Made by a program: the position numbers and the translations under genes
DNA from: G963665085 sp963665085
GTDB lineage: Bacteria > Bacteroidota > Bacteroidia > Bacteroidales > JAAAOM01
Reading direction: 5' to 3'
NCBI GenBank assembly: GCA_963665085.2
Contig: CAXXXS010000001.1
Coordinates: forward strand, 2,542,001-2,606,000
DNA length: 64,000 nt
Notes under the pieces: model-generated
Databases searched by the model: none
What the model was told of the DNA's origin: nothing
What the model saw: only the letters and a program-made list of their open reading frames with translations
In this document: positions 6,777 to 15,575 of the stretch, piece after piece
Numbering within the stretch: the stretch's first letter is position 1
Layout of the letters: the number at the start of each line of letters is the position of its first letter

Positions 6777-6784
6777 CAAAAGTA
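6777..6784 (-). promoter_or_regulatory. Candidate -7 box for the tRNA-Met gene
   Basis: TACTTTTG on the minus strand matches TAnnTTTG and lies 50 bases upstream of the tRNA 5' end. No -33 TTTG at standard spacing is seen. Confidence 0.5.
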
Positions 6785-6843
6785 ATATTTTTTTTTAAGA
6801 ATTCGAATTAACAAGTAAAAATGTATTAAAAAAAATATTTTAT

Positions 6844-6851
6844 TATTTTTG
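6844..6851 (+). promoter_or_regulatory. Candidate -7 box (TATTTTTG) for the START-like gene
   Basis: It matches the TAnnTTTG consensus but lies 128 bases before the ATG at 6979, so the leader would be long. No -33 element is seen. Confidence 0.35.
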
Positions 6852-6978
6852 CGGGCTGAATTTTGAAATTGACATTAAGATACTTATGTCAGAAAGAGAT
6901 CAATGACAAATAGAAATTTTTTATTATCTGTTTTTTTTATATATTGTACAGGTTCAATTTTTTACAAATACATTCTGC

Positions 6979-7356
6979 ATGAAAAATAAAGTCGAATACG
7001 AATACACAATAAATTCCTCGCCAAAAATTTTATACAACATGTTAAGCACACCAGGAGGACTTTCTGAGTGGTTTGCTGATGATGTTAACTTAAAAGGCGG
7101 CCAATATTCTTTTGTTTGGAACGGAGCTGAAGAATTAGCTGAGCTTCAAGCAAAGAAAGAAAATAAATATGTCCGTTTTAAGTGGGTAGAAGATGACGAT
7201 GATAAAGCTTACTTTGAATTCAGAATTAATGTTGATGAGTTAACAGGAGATGTTGCCCTGGTAATTACAGATTTTATTGATGAAGGAGAGGAAGACGAGA
7301 CACAGGAACTTTGGGAATCTCAGGTTACGGAATTAAAACATGTATTAGGTTTATGA
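6979..7356 (+). CDS. START-like domain protein (START_2 / SRPBCC type)
   Basis: A 125-residue soluble protein with the single helix-grip fold pattern: a first strand KVEYEYTINSSP, then LYNMLSTPGGLSEWFADDV (typical of AHSA1/START-like proteins), alternating strands, and a C-terminal helix ending KHVLGL. The length and the START_2 lead are common in Bacteroidota. It probably binds a small hydrophobic ligand, but the ligand is unknown. The middle is very acidic (EDDDDKAYFEF and EGEEDET). It precedes the Lpt permease gene by 70 bases and has a promoter box of its own. Confidence 0.85.
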   Translation: MKNKVEYEYTINSSPKILYNMLSTPGGLSEWFADDVNLKGGQYSFVWNGAEELAELQAKKENKYVRFKWVEDDDDKAYFEFRINVDELTGDVALVITDFIDEGEEDETQELWESQVTELKHVLGL

Positions 7357-7383
7357 TTTTATTTATCTTATCCTTCAAATTTT

Positions 7384-7391
7384 TACCTTTG
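7384..7391 (+). promoter_or_regulatory. Candidate -7 box (TACCTTTG) for the permease gene
   Basis: It matches TAnnTTTG and lies 36 bases before the GTG at 7427, so the permease may be transcribed separately from the START-like gene. Confidence 0.5.
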
Positions 7392-7426
7392 CCCTCTTCT
7401 GGTACTTAGTTTGATAGTGAAAAAGC

Positions 7427-9493
7427 GTGAAACGATTACATAGATTTGTTTTAAAGTCTTATATAGGACCATTTATACTTACATTCTTCATTTCCCTTTT
7501 CCTGCTTTTAATGCAGTTTTTATGGAAATATATTGACGATCTCGTAGGTAAAGGCCTTGAATTTACTATCATTGGAGAATTGCTTTTTTATATATCGCTG
7601 AGTCTTGTACCTATGGCCCTACCTTTAGCAATTTTATTAGCATCTTTAATGACTTTTGGAAATTTGGGTGAGAACTACGAACTCCTCTCTCTAAAATCTG
7701 CGGGTATCTCGCTCCAAAAAACAATGCAGTCACTTATAATTTTTACAATTTTAGTTAGTATTGGGGCTTTCTTTTTTGCAAATAATGTTTTGCCTGTTGC
7801 TAATCTAAAGAGTAGATCATTGCTGTGGGATGTGCAGCGACAAAAACCAGATTTGCAAATAAAAAAAGGGGTGTTCAACAGTTTATCAGGATTTAGCATT
7901 CGGGTAGAGGAAAAAGATCCGGAAACTAATTTGTTGAAAAAGGTCAGGATATACGATCATACAGGTAAGGAGGGTAATATTAGTGTTACTGTTGCTGATT
8001 CAGGTTATATGAAAATGACAGAGGATGAAAAAAGTCTTCTCGTAATACTATATAACGGCTATAGCTATAAAGAGGAAATTGAGAATAAGAGAAAAAACAG
8101 TAAGGACAGAACGTATCCTCACCGACGTGAAGAATTCAAGGAGCAGCGTTTTACAATTGAATTAACAGGCTTTGGATTGAATAGAAGTGACGAGAGTTTG
8201 TATAAGAGTGGCTTTGCAATGCTAAATTTAAACCAGCTTAAATATTTTCATGATTCAATAAGTGAAGAATTAATCAATGTACATGAAAAATACAATGAAA
8301 ATCTTATAAAGTCTAGCTATTTCAAAAAAAGAGAAATTAGAGATAAAGAAGTAAAGGCAACAATAGAAAATTCCAGAAAAAAAAGAACAGGGAATATAAA
8401 TGACAAGGTACGAAATGTTGTTGCTAACGATACAGCAGGAGTTGTTCGTAAAGATACGATAGCAGAAACAAGTACGGAAATACAGGAAAATATAACGTAT
8501 AATTTTTATGAAACATTTGATACTCTTGAAAATAATATGAAATCAGCAGTATTATATGAGGCATTGTCTAATGCCAGGGATGCGAAAAGTTATATAAAGA
8601 ATAACAATGTTAATTTATCAAGTTATCAAAGAAAAATTGCCAGGTATAAGATTGAATGGTATAGAAAATTCACATTATCATTCGCATGTTTTATTTTTTT
8701 CTTCATAGGGGCACCACTTGGGGCAATTATCAGAAAGGGAGGGCTGGGTATGCCTGTTATTATTTCAGTGCTTTTTTTTATTATATACTATATTATTACA
8801 ATTACTACCGAAAAGTTGGCAAAAGAAGTAATAATTACTCCGTTCTGGGGAATGTGGATTGCTTCAATGATTTTATTGCCTGCAGGAATGTTCCTTACCT
8901 ATAAAGCAACAACAGATTCTGTAATATTAAGTGTAGACACATATACAGCCTTCTTTAAAAAGATTTTTAATATAAAAGCAAGGAACCTTTCAGATACAGA
9001 GACTCTTTCTACAAAAATTTTTGATGAGAAATTACCACCCCGGGAAACAATTACACAGATTTCAGAATTTAATACAAGGTGCGAGGATTTTTATATTCAG
9101 ACAGTAGAAGAATTGATATTCAATAATATTTACAACAATAAAATATCTGTATATAAAAATGATTTGGATGACTATGTAAAGAAATATTATGAGTTTTATA
9201 ATTTGTTAACCATACAAGATTATCTTGAGAGTAAACATATTCGATCGTTGGCTAGAGAACTTCCAGCTCTCGAAGCTACAGAATTCAATTTTCTTTTTAT
9301 TAAAAAAAATCTTGGTATTTTACTTACTTTATTTTTCCCCCTAGGATTAATATATTATTTTTTGTTCGTTTTTAAGCTTCGGTCATTAAAGAGAAGGCTA
9401 TATAAAATAAGTGAACTGACAAAAAATATTTATAAGTCCATCGAAGACATTAAAGAGTATCAGGAAATTTTGTATGAGACAAGTCATGCCTAA
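7427..9493 (+). CDS. LptF/LptG family permease (YjgP/YjgQ) with extra C-terminal region
   Basis: A 688-residue inner-membrane protein of the lipopolysaccharide transport ABC system. The start is GTG, beginning MKRLHRFVLKSYIGPFILTF, the classic LptF/G lead. Membrane helices lie at about 14-37, 50-80 and 100-118. A long periplasmic jellyroll region follows (about 120-400), here with a Lys/Glu-rich insertion (about 280-370), then helices at about 416-488. Unlike the usual 360-480 residue family length, about 200 more residues follow, including another hydrophobic helix near 628-650 and a coiled-coil tail. One LptF/G-type gene alone is common in this phylum. The role of the extension is unknown. 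Confidence 0.88.
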   Translation: MKRLHRFVLKSYIGPFILTFFISLFLLLMQFLWKYIDDLVGKGLEFTIIGELLFYISLSLVPMALPLAILLASLMTFGNLGENYELLSLKSAGISLQKTMQSLIIFTILVSIGAFFFANNVLPVANLKSRSLLWDVQRQKPDLQIKKGVFNSLSGFSIRVEEKDPETNLLKKVRIYDHTGKEGNISVTVADSGYMKMTEDEKSLLVILYNGYSYKEEIENKRKNSKDRTYPHRREEFKEQRFTIELTGFGLNRSDESLYKSGFAMLNLNQLKYFHDSISEELINVHEKYNENLIKSSYFKKREIRDKEVKATIENSRKKRTGNINDKVRNVVANDTAGVVRKDTIAETSTEIQENITYNFYETFDTLENNMKSAVLYEALSNARDAKSYIKNNNVNLSSYQRKIARYKIEWYRKFTLSFACFIFFFIGAPLGAIIRKGGLGMPVIISVLFFIIYYIITITTEKLAKEVIITPFWGMWIASMILLPAGMFLTYKATTDSVILSVDTYTAFFKKIFNIKARNLSDTETLSTKIFDEKLPPRETITQISEFNTRCEDFYIQTVEELIFNNIYNNKISVYKNDLDDYVKKYYEFYNLLTIQDYLESKHIRSLARELPALEATEFNFLFIKKNLGILLTLFFPLGLIYYFLFVFKLRSLKRRLYKISELTKNIYKSIEDIKEYQEILYETSHA

Positions 9494-9605
9494 GTTATCT
9501 TCAGCTAGCAAAAACGAATATCATCCTGCCTACCTCTTGGGCGAACAACCAATAACAAGCTTTAATTATCAAACTAAAAGAAATATTTTGATAAAATTTT
9601 AAAAA

Positions 9606-10817
9606 ATGAAAATACTTCAGGTTTGTAATAAATTTCCATATCCTGACCGTGATGGTGGTGCAATTGCTACAATGGCGTTTACCAGAGAATTCAGTAAACA
9701 AGGTCATGAAGTAACTGTGGCAGCAATAAATACGTCAAAACATCATTTTGATTATCATAAATTACCCGAGGACGTAAAATCAATTGCAGATTTTCGAAAA
9801 GCAGATGTAAACACGGATGTTTCTCCATTAAAATTAATTCTTAATTTTTTATTTTCAAACAAACCTTATAACGCAATTCGATTTGTGAATGAGGATTTTA
9901 GAGAATTATTAATACGTGTTTTAAAAGAGAAACAATTTGATGTTGTTCAGTTAGAAGGTTTATATTTATGTCCTTACATTGATATAATAAGAAAATATTC
10001 CAAAGCATTAATCTCATTAAGGGCCCACAATGTTGAATTAGAAATTTGGGAACGAATCTATTTAAATGAAAAAAACAGGTTGAAGAAATGGTACTTTAAG
10101 AATCTTGCATCGAGGTTGAGCCATTTTGAAACCAGCTATTTAAATAAGTACGATGTTATTGTTCCAATAACCGAACGTGATGCTAAGCGATTTGATGTCC
10201 TGGGAAATAAAAAACCAACATTCGCTGCACCTATGGGAATTAATCCATTCGACCTGGATTTAAAGATGGAGGATGAACTGGAAAATTCTATTTTTCATTT
10301 GGGAGGATTAGACTGGCCTCCAAATCAAGAAGGACTTATATGGTTTCTTGAAAATGTATGGCCGGAACTTTTAAAGAAAATCCCAAATCTTATTTTTTAT
10401 ATTGCTGGTAGAAATGCCCCGGAAAATTTAATTAATAAATTTTTTGAGTATGATAATATTATATTTCATGGAGAGATAGCAAAAGCTCAGAAATACATGA
10501 TTTCGAAAGGGATTATGGTTGTCCCGTTGTTGTCTGGAAGTGGCATGCGAGTAAAAATAATTGAAGGTATGGGCTTAGGTAAAATCATTGTTTCAACACC
10601 AATTGGTGCAGAAGGTATAAAAGCAATAAACAATGAACATATTATTATTGCAGACAAGCCGGAAGAATTTATTAGTTCTATCGAATTCTATTTGAAAAAT
10701 AAAGACAAGGCAAATTCAATACGAAAGAATGCCGTTAAACTGGTTAATGAGGAGTATAACATTACTAAAATAACAACCAATCTTGCCGAATTTTATGAAA
10801 AACACATGCGCCAATAA
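9606..10817 (+). CDS. Glycosyltransferase, GT4-like (GT-B fold)
   Basis: A 403-residue cytosolic enzyme. The N terminus (MKILQVCNKFPYPDRDGGAI) has the glycine-rich loop of GT-B glycosyltransferases, and the C-terminal half has the nucleotide-sugar site (GGLDWPPNQEGL, then LSGSGMRVKIIEGMGLGKIIVSTPIGAEGI, shown only in part). The E in KIIEGMG is the usual GT4 binding residue. It is likely to add a sugar to a cell-surface glycan or lipid. It is followed by a GT2 enzyme, so the two may work on the same polymer, though each has its own spacing and promoter. Donor and acceptor cannot be told. Confidence 0.88.
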   Translation: MKILQVCNKFPYPDRDGGAIATMAFTREFSKQGHEVTVAAINTSKHHFDYHKLPEDVKSIADFRKADVNTDVSPLKLILNFLFSNKPYNAIRFVNEDFRELLIRVLKEKQFDVVQLEGLYLCPYIDIIRKYSKALISLRAHNVELEIWERIYLNEKNRLKKWYFKNLASRLSHFETSYLNKYDVIVPITERDAKRFDVLGNKKPTFAAPMGINPFDLDLKMEDELENSIFHLGGLDWPPNQEGLIWFLENVWPELLKKIPNLIFYIAGRNAPENLINKFFEYDNIIFHGEIAKAQKYMISKGIMVVPLLSGSGMRVKIIEGMGLGKIIVSTPIGAEGIKAINNEHIIIADKPEEFISSIEFYLKNKDKANSIRKNAVKLVNEEYNITKITTNLAEFYEKHMRQ

Positions 10818-10860
10818 TTAATTTGCGCTAATTTTTTCTTTGGCAATGTTTTTAAGTTGT

Positions 10861-10868
10861 TAATTTTG
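10861..10868 (+). promoter_or_regulatory. Promoter (-33 TTTG and -7 TAATTTTG) before the GT2 gene
   Basis: TAATTTTG matches TAnnTTTG, and a TTTG at 10839-10842 lies 18 bases upstream, close to standard spacing. It would give a short leader to the ATG at 10894. Confidence 0.6.
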
Positions 10869-10893
10869 GAATCCTAACTACTATGTAAATTTG

Positions 10894-12060
10894 ATGGTTG
10901 GTCAATTAATTATCGTTGTTTCTATTTTATGTATCCTGCATACTTATCTTTTTTATCCTGTAGTTATTAGATTATTAGCTATCAATAAAAAGCAGAATTT
11001 TTTAATTTATTCTATAGAACAAGTTCCTGAAGTTACCATCTTAATGGCAGCTCACAATGAAGAGCATGTAATAGGTAAGAAATTACAAAGTATTATTAAT
11101 TCAGGCTATCCTTCAGGAAAAATAAATGTAATAGTAGGAACAGATAATTGCAACGATCAAACAGAGTCAATTATCAGAGATTTTATGAAGAGCAATTCTA
11201 CAATTTCATTAGTAAGTTTTAAAGAAAGAACAGGTAAGGTTGAAATAATTAATCAACTCGTTAATAGAGCAGAAGGAGAGATTTTGATTTTAACAGATGC
11301 AAATGTTTTCTTTAATAAAGAAACAGTTTATCAGCTAACAAAGCATTTTGCAAATGAAAAAGTTGGTTTGGTAGGGGCAAATATTATAAATACAAACATT
11401 AAAGCTTCGGGGATTTCCATTCAGGAAAAAGCATACCTGATGAATGAAAACAAAATGAAGTATTTTGAAGGGATTGTCTGGGGAACAATGATTGGAGCTT
11501 TTGGTGGCTGTTTTGCAATGCGTAAAACTTTATTTAAACCAGTTCCGAAGAAGTATATAGTAGATGATTTTTATTTGACAATGAGCGTTCTTGCTTTGGG
11601 AAGTAATGCAATAAATGAGCTGAATGCTACTTGTGAAGAAGATGTGTCGAATATCCTGAGTGAAGAATTCAGGAGGAAAGTAAGAATATCAATTGGGAAT
11701 TTTCAAAACCTGCGTTCGTTTATTTTTTTATTAAAAAAACCTTTTTCTGGATTGGCATTTGCTTTTTTTTCGCATAAGATTTTAAGGTGGTTAACCCCCT
11801 TTTTTCTTATTGCTATTTATCTTATATCCTTATATTTGTCATTTTATTTGTCGTTGTATAAAGCTTTTTTTGCAATACAAACTTTTTTAATGTTTATTCC
11901 GATTCTGGATACATTATTGAGAAAAATTAACCTACATGTTATACTTTTGCGTTTTGTTACACATTTTTATAGCATGAACCTGGCTTTATTGGTTGGGTTT
12001 TTTAAATATATTTCAGGAGAAAACGTAAATGTCTGGAAACCAACAAAAAGATATCAGTAG
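10894..12060 (+). CDS. Membrane glycosyltransferase, GT2 family
   Basis: A 388-residue processive-type GT2 enzyme. An N-terminal membrane helix (about 3-25) is followed by the GT-A fold: VTILMAAHNEEHVIGKKL, then ILTDANVFF (the DxD-like site), a glycine-rich GGCFAMRK, an acidic VDDFYLTMSV and EEFRRKVRI, which fill the roles of the ED and (Q/R)xxRW-type motifs. Three to four helices close the protein. I chose the ATG at 10894 rather than TTG at 10891. Its 3' end overlaps ribBA by 32 bases, so the two are probably cotranscribed, although the products are functionally unrelated. Confidence 0.88.
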   Translation: MVGQLIIVVSILCILHTYLFYPVVIRLLAINKKQNFLIYSIEQVPEVTILMAAHNEEHVIGKKLQSIINSGYPSGKINVIVGTDNCNDQTESIIRDFMKSNSTISLVSFKERTGKVEIINQLVNRAEGEILILTDANVFFNKETVYQLTKHFANEKVGLVGANIINTNIKASGISIQEKAYLMNENKMKYFEGIVWGTMIGAFGGCFAMRKTLFKPVPKKYIVDDFYLTMSVLALGSNAINELNATCEEDVSNILSEEFRRKVRISIGNFQNLRSFIFLLKKPFSGLAFAFFSHKILRWLTPFFLIAIYLISLYLSFYLSLYKAFFAIQTFLMFIPILDTLLRKINLHVILLRFVTHFYSMNLALLVGFFKYISGENVNVWKPTKRYQ

Positions 12061-13282
12061 TAGATTAAACACAATAGAAGAGGCAATACAAGACTTTCGA
12101 CAAGGGAAAGTTGTGATTGTTGTAGATGATGAAGATCGTGAGAATGAGGGCGATTTTGTTGTGTCTGCTGAATTAATAACGCCAGAGATTGTAAATTTCA
12201 TGGCAAAAGAGGGACGAGGACTAATATGTGCCTCGATAACAGAGTCAAGATGCGAAGAGTTAGAGCTCGAAATGATGGTGGGCAAAAACACATCAATTCA
12301 TGCTACACCTTTCACAGTTTCAGTCGACTTAATGGGCTATGATTGTGGTACTGGTATTTCTGCCAGCGACAGGGCTAAAACTATTAAAGCATTAGTTGAT
12401 CCGGGCACAAAACCAGAAGAACTAGGCCGGCCAGGCCATATATTTCCATTAAAAGCAAAAGAAAGAGGAGTGTTGCGTCGGGCAGGTCATACTGAGGCTG
12501 TTGTTGACCTCGCAAGACTTGCAGGACTTAAACCAGGTGGCGCACTGGTAGAGATTATGAATGAAGATGGCACTATGGCCAGGCTACCAGAGCTAATAAA
12601 AATTGCAGAGAAATTTGATCTTAAGATTGTTACAATCAAAAGTCTTATTGAGTATAGATTAAAATCTGATTCGTTAATAAAAAAAGGCGTTACCGTTAAG
12701 ATGCCTACAAAATACGGTGATTTTAAACTTATTCCTTTTATCCAAAAATCAAATGGATTGGAACATGTCGCATTAATTAAAGGAGAGTGGACAAAAGAAG
12801 AACCTGTGTTAGTTAGAATTCATTCATCTTGTGTTACTGGTGATATTTTTGGCTCATATCGCTGTGATTGCGGGGATCAACTTCACGAAGCCCTTCGAAG
12901 AATCGATAAAGAAGGAAAAGGGGCTGTTGTTTATATGATTCAGGAAGGTAGAGGTATTGGTTTATTCAATAAAATAAAAGCCTATAAGCTTCAGGAAGAA
13001 GGTCTTGATACTGTTGATGCAAATATAAAATTAGGTTTTGACGATGACGAGAGGGATTACGGTGTTGGAGCAAGTATTTTAAAAGAACTGGGGTTAGGGA
13101 AAATAAGACTGTTAACGAATAATCCGGTGAAAAGGGCCGGACTCGAAGGATATGGCATTGAAATAGTAGAAAATATTCCGATTGAGATCCCTCCAAATAA
13201 GCATAATGAATTTTATCTAAAAACCAAACGTGACAGGATGGGGCATTTTCTGGATATCGACTTGTTTACAAACGAACAATAA
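12029..13282 (+). CDS. ribBA: Bifunctional 3,4-dihydroxy-2-butanone 4-phosphate synthase / GTP cyclohydrolase II
   Basis: A 417-residue riboflavin enzyme. The RibB half (about 1-215) converts ribulose 5-phosphate to the four-carbon unit and carries the metal/acid motif DDEDRENEGD (34-43) plus GRPGHIFPL. The RibA half opens the GTP ring, with the zinc-binding CVTGDIFGSYRCDCG near 269-283 and the catalytic MIQEGRGIGLFNK. Both sets of motifs are intact, so both activities are expected. It starts inside the GT2 gene and is followed by fmt 9 bases on. No FMN riboswitch is visible upstream, since the upstream is coding sequence. Confidence 0.97.
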   Translation: MSGNQQKDISSRLNTIEEAIQDFRQGKVVIVVDDEDRENEGDFVVSAELITPEIVNFMAKEGRGLICASITESRCEELELEMMVGKNTSIHATPFTVSVDLMGYDCGTGISASDRAKTIKALVDPGTKPEELGRPGHIFPLKAKERGVLRRAGHTEAVVDLARLAGLKPGGALVEIMNEDGTMARLPELIKIAEKFDLKIVTIKSLIEYRLKSDSLIKKGVTVKMPTKYGDFKLIPFIQKSNGLEHVALIKGEWTKEEPVLVRIHSSCVTGDIFGSYRCDCGDQLHEALRRIDKEGKGAVVYMIQEGRGIGLFNKIKAYKLQEEGLDTVDANIKLGFDDDERDYGVGASILKELGLGKIRLLTNNPVKRAGLEGYGIEIVENIPIEIPPNKHNEFYLKTKRDRMGHFLDIDLFTNEQ

Positions 13283-13291
13283 GCTAATAAC

Positions 13292-14263
13292 ATGACAAAG
13301 TCCTCTCCGCGGATAGTTTATATGGGTACGCCCGATTTTGCAGTAGAACCTCTGAAAAGACTTTTAGAAGAAAATTATAACGTTGTTGGTGTTATTACTG
13401 TTCCCGATAAACCGGCTGGAAGAGGGAAAAAAATAAGTGAATCTGCCGTTAAGAAATTTGCAGTAAGTAAGGGCTTACGTATACTTCAACCTGAAAAATT
13501 AAAAGCTCCTGATTTTATTGAAGAACTAAAATCTCTTGAAGCGGATCTGCAAATTGTTGTGGCATTTAGAATGTTGCCTGAAATAGTTTGGACAATGCCT
13601 AAAATGGGCACATTTAACCTTCATGCATCTTTACTTCCTCAATATCGAGGAGCTGCGCCAATAAATTGGGCTGTAATTAATGGAGATAAAAAATCAGGTG
13701 TAACAACTTTTTTTATTGAGAAAGAAATAGATACTGGAAATATTTTACTTCAGGAGGAAGTCCTTATTACAGCTAATGATGACGCTGGTTCTTTGCATGA
13801 TAAATTAATGTATACTGGTGCGGAATTAGTTGTTAAGACCGTTGAGGGAATCCTACAAAATTCTATAGAATCAAAGCATCAGGATGAATTAATAGCTGAA
13901 GGTACAGTGCTTAAGCCTGCGCCTAAAATATTTAAAGAAGACTGTAAGATAAATTGGAATAATACAGCTGAAAAGATACAGGATTTTATCAGGGGGCTTA
14001 GTCCATATCCAGCTGCGTTTTTTGAGGTACTCGATATTCAGGATGAAAAAAAGAATGTAAAGGTTTTTAAGACTGAAATAATTAAAAAATCAAAACCCTT
14101 AGCCCATTCATCAATAGAAACAGATCACAAGTCGTACATTTATATTGGTTGTAACGACGAATACTTAAGTATATTGGAGCTGCAATTCCCTGGAAAAAAA
14201 AGAATGACTGTTACAGACTTTTTACGTGGATTTAAAGACCTTGATACGTTGAAAATTTGCTAG
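13292..14263 (+). CDS. fmt: Methionyl-tRNA formyltransferase
   Basis: A 323-residue enzyme that formylates initiator Met-tRNA using 10-formyltetrahydrofolate. The N-terminal Rossmann part starts IVYMGTPDFAVEPLKRLL. The folate-site motif HASLLPQYRGAAPINW (about 111-126) and the catalytic Asp in EKEIDTGNILLQEE (near 145) are present. The C-terminal OB-like domain (about 210-320) binds tRNA. Length is typical. It sits 9 bases after ribBA, and the ribBA-fmt pair is probably cotranscribed. The gene is followed by a remnant membrane gene and a long intergenic region. Confidence 0.97.
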   Translation: MTKSSPRIVYMGTPDFAVEPLKRLLEENYNVVGVITVPDKPAGRGKKISESAVKKFAVSKGLRILQPEKLKAPDFIEELKSLEADLQIVVAFRMLPEIVWTMPKMGTFNLHASLLPQYRGAAPINWAVINGDKKSGVTTFFIEKEIDTGNILLQEEVLITANDDAGSLHDKLMYTGAELVVKTVEGILQNSIESKHQDELIAEGTVLKPAPKIFKEDCKINWNNTAEKIQDFIRGLSPYPAAFFEVLDIQDEKKNVKVFKTEIIKKSKPLAHSSIETDHKSYIYIGCNDEYLSILELQFPGKKRMTVTDFLRGFKDLDTLKIC

Positions 14264-14339
14264 ATGAATTTAATAAATTTCGTAAATAGAACATTTCTTA
14301 CTTGAAACGAACCAGTCTCAAATATTCGCATTTAATCAG

Positions 14340-14645
14340 CTAATCCTTAATACGAGACCAGAAAGCAGCAACCGTTAAGCCGGATAAGATATCCCAGATT
14401 CCCCACCAGGCAGCAATAAATGCCATACCTCCTATAGCTAAATCAGCAGGAAATACATTCGGGTTAAAAAGTAAAACAATCTTTTACTTTAATTTCAAGG
14501 GCTACACCAAACATTATCATGGAGAGGGTTATATAGGCAATAGAAACGGATATTTATAGTAACGTTTGCAGGATTATTGCTTTGTCCCAGAGTCTGTAAA
14601 ATATAGTTGTAAGGAATAGTTATTATGATAAAAATCAGTAAATTT
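14340..14645 (-). pseudogene. Remnant of a multi-span membrane protein, broken by two frameshifts
   Basis: Read on the minus strand, three frames join into one plausible membrane protein. The first (about 14548-14645) gives LLIFIIITIPYNYIL and then LGQSNNPANVTIN. The next (about 14486-14553) gives VSIAYITLSMIMFGVALEI. The last (14340-14485) gives VLLFNPNVFPADLAIGG and AAWWGIWDILSGLTVAAFW, ending at a TAG. The second break sits in a short homopolymer (plus-strand T run 14482-14485), so a one-base insertion explains it. No full-length start is found. The family is not recognised. It is either a decayed gene or a sequencing problem. Confidence 0.65.
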
Positions 14646-15016
14646 TGAGTTGATTTTATTGTTTATCGCAAATAGGAAAAGTGAGTTTAGGAAATAAGAC
14701 AAAATTTAGTACCCAAAAAATTGTGATTGTTTAGATGAAACATAATTATCATACCTTCAATATTTTAAAGTTTGTGTATTAAATTTTTCATTTAGTCATA
14801 AATATTGTGAAATAGGACAAATGGTTATTTATTTTTCATAATATTGTTTTAGATACTTGTTAAGGAACCGATTATTGCTAATATTTAAAAAAATAATTAA
14901 ATTTAATTGTCATTACTGTTACGTGTAGTCAACTTTATTTTTAACTGAACAAAAAGAGAGATTATATAAAAGTTTCATTTTAAACTAAATCAATTTATAT
15001 TAAAAAATTAAGTCAA
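14646..15016. other. Intergenic region before the duplicated surface-protein pair; no feature recognised
   Basis: About 370 bases of AT-rich sequence. I see no open frame with coding character, no clear TAnnTTTG box and no terminator. It must carry the leader of the 15017 gene, and an unusual promoter could be hidden here. Confidence 0.5.
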
Positions 15017-15568
15017 ATGAAAAAGCACCCACTAAGGCAAAAACTGCCTTGTTCTATACATAGTTATAAAGAACAAAAAAAGAAAGTAGACAGACTTGGA
15101 AGCCTTATGCTTTTGGTTTTTGTTTTTTTCTTTTCAACAGTATCTGCCCAGGAAGCAGTAATCTCGTCAGGAGGAGATGGCTCTGGAAGCGGAGGATCTG
15201 TGTCTTATACCATTGGGGCGACTGTTTATACCACAAGTACAGGAACATCTGGTTCTGTAGCGCAAGGTGTTCAGCATCCTTATGAGATTTATGTGGTAAC
15301 CGGTATAGAAGAAGTTCAAGGTATTGATCTTGAAATTTCTGCTTATCCGAATCCGGTTACAGATTACCTTATTTTAAAAGTTGATGATGAAAACCTTATT
15401 GGTGTAACCTATCAGCTTTATAATATTGAAGGTAGGCTTCTTGAAAATAATGAGTTAGTGGACAACAAAACTCATATTTACATGAATAAACTTAAACCAG
15501 CAACATACTTTTTAAAGGTACTCAACAACAACAAAGAAATCAAAACATTTAAAATCGTTAAAAACTAA
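15017..15568 (+). CDS. T9SS-sorted small surface protein, copy 1
   Basis: A 183-residue exported protein. A long positively charged lead of about 30 residues precedes the hydrophobic signal core (MLLVFVFFFSTVSAQ, cleavage near residue 44), so the true start might instead be M31. The mature part has a Gly/Ser-rich N terminus (SSGGDGSGSGGSVSY) and a C-terminal sorting domain (about 100-183) with ISAYPNPVTDYLILKV and ending KEIKTFKIVKN, typical of T9SS type A cargo. The partner gene starts 7 bases later. A near-identical copy lies at 16558. It probably acts at the cell surface; binding partner unknown. Confidence 0.85.
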   Translation: MKKHPLRQKLPCSIHSYKEQKKKVDRLGSLMLLVFVFFFSTVSAQEAVISSGGDGSGSGGSVSYTIGATVYTTSTGTSGSVAQGVQHPYEIYVVTGIEEVQGIDLEISAYPNPVTDYLILKVDDENLIGVTYQLYNIEGRLLENNELVDNKTHIYMNKLKPATYFLKVLNNNKEIKTFKIVKN

Positions 15569-15575
15569 AAAAAAC

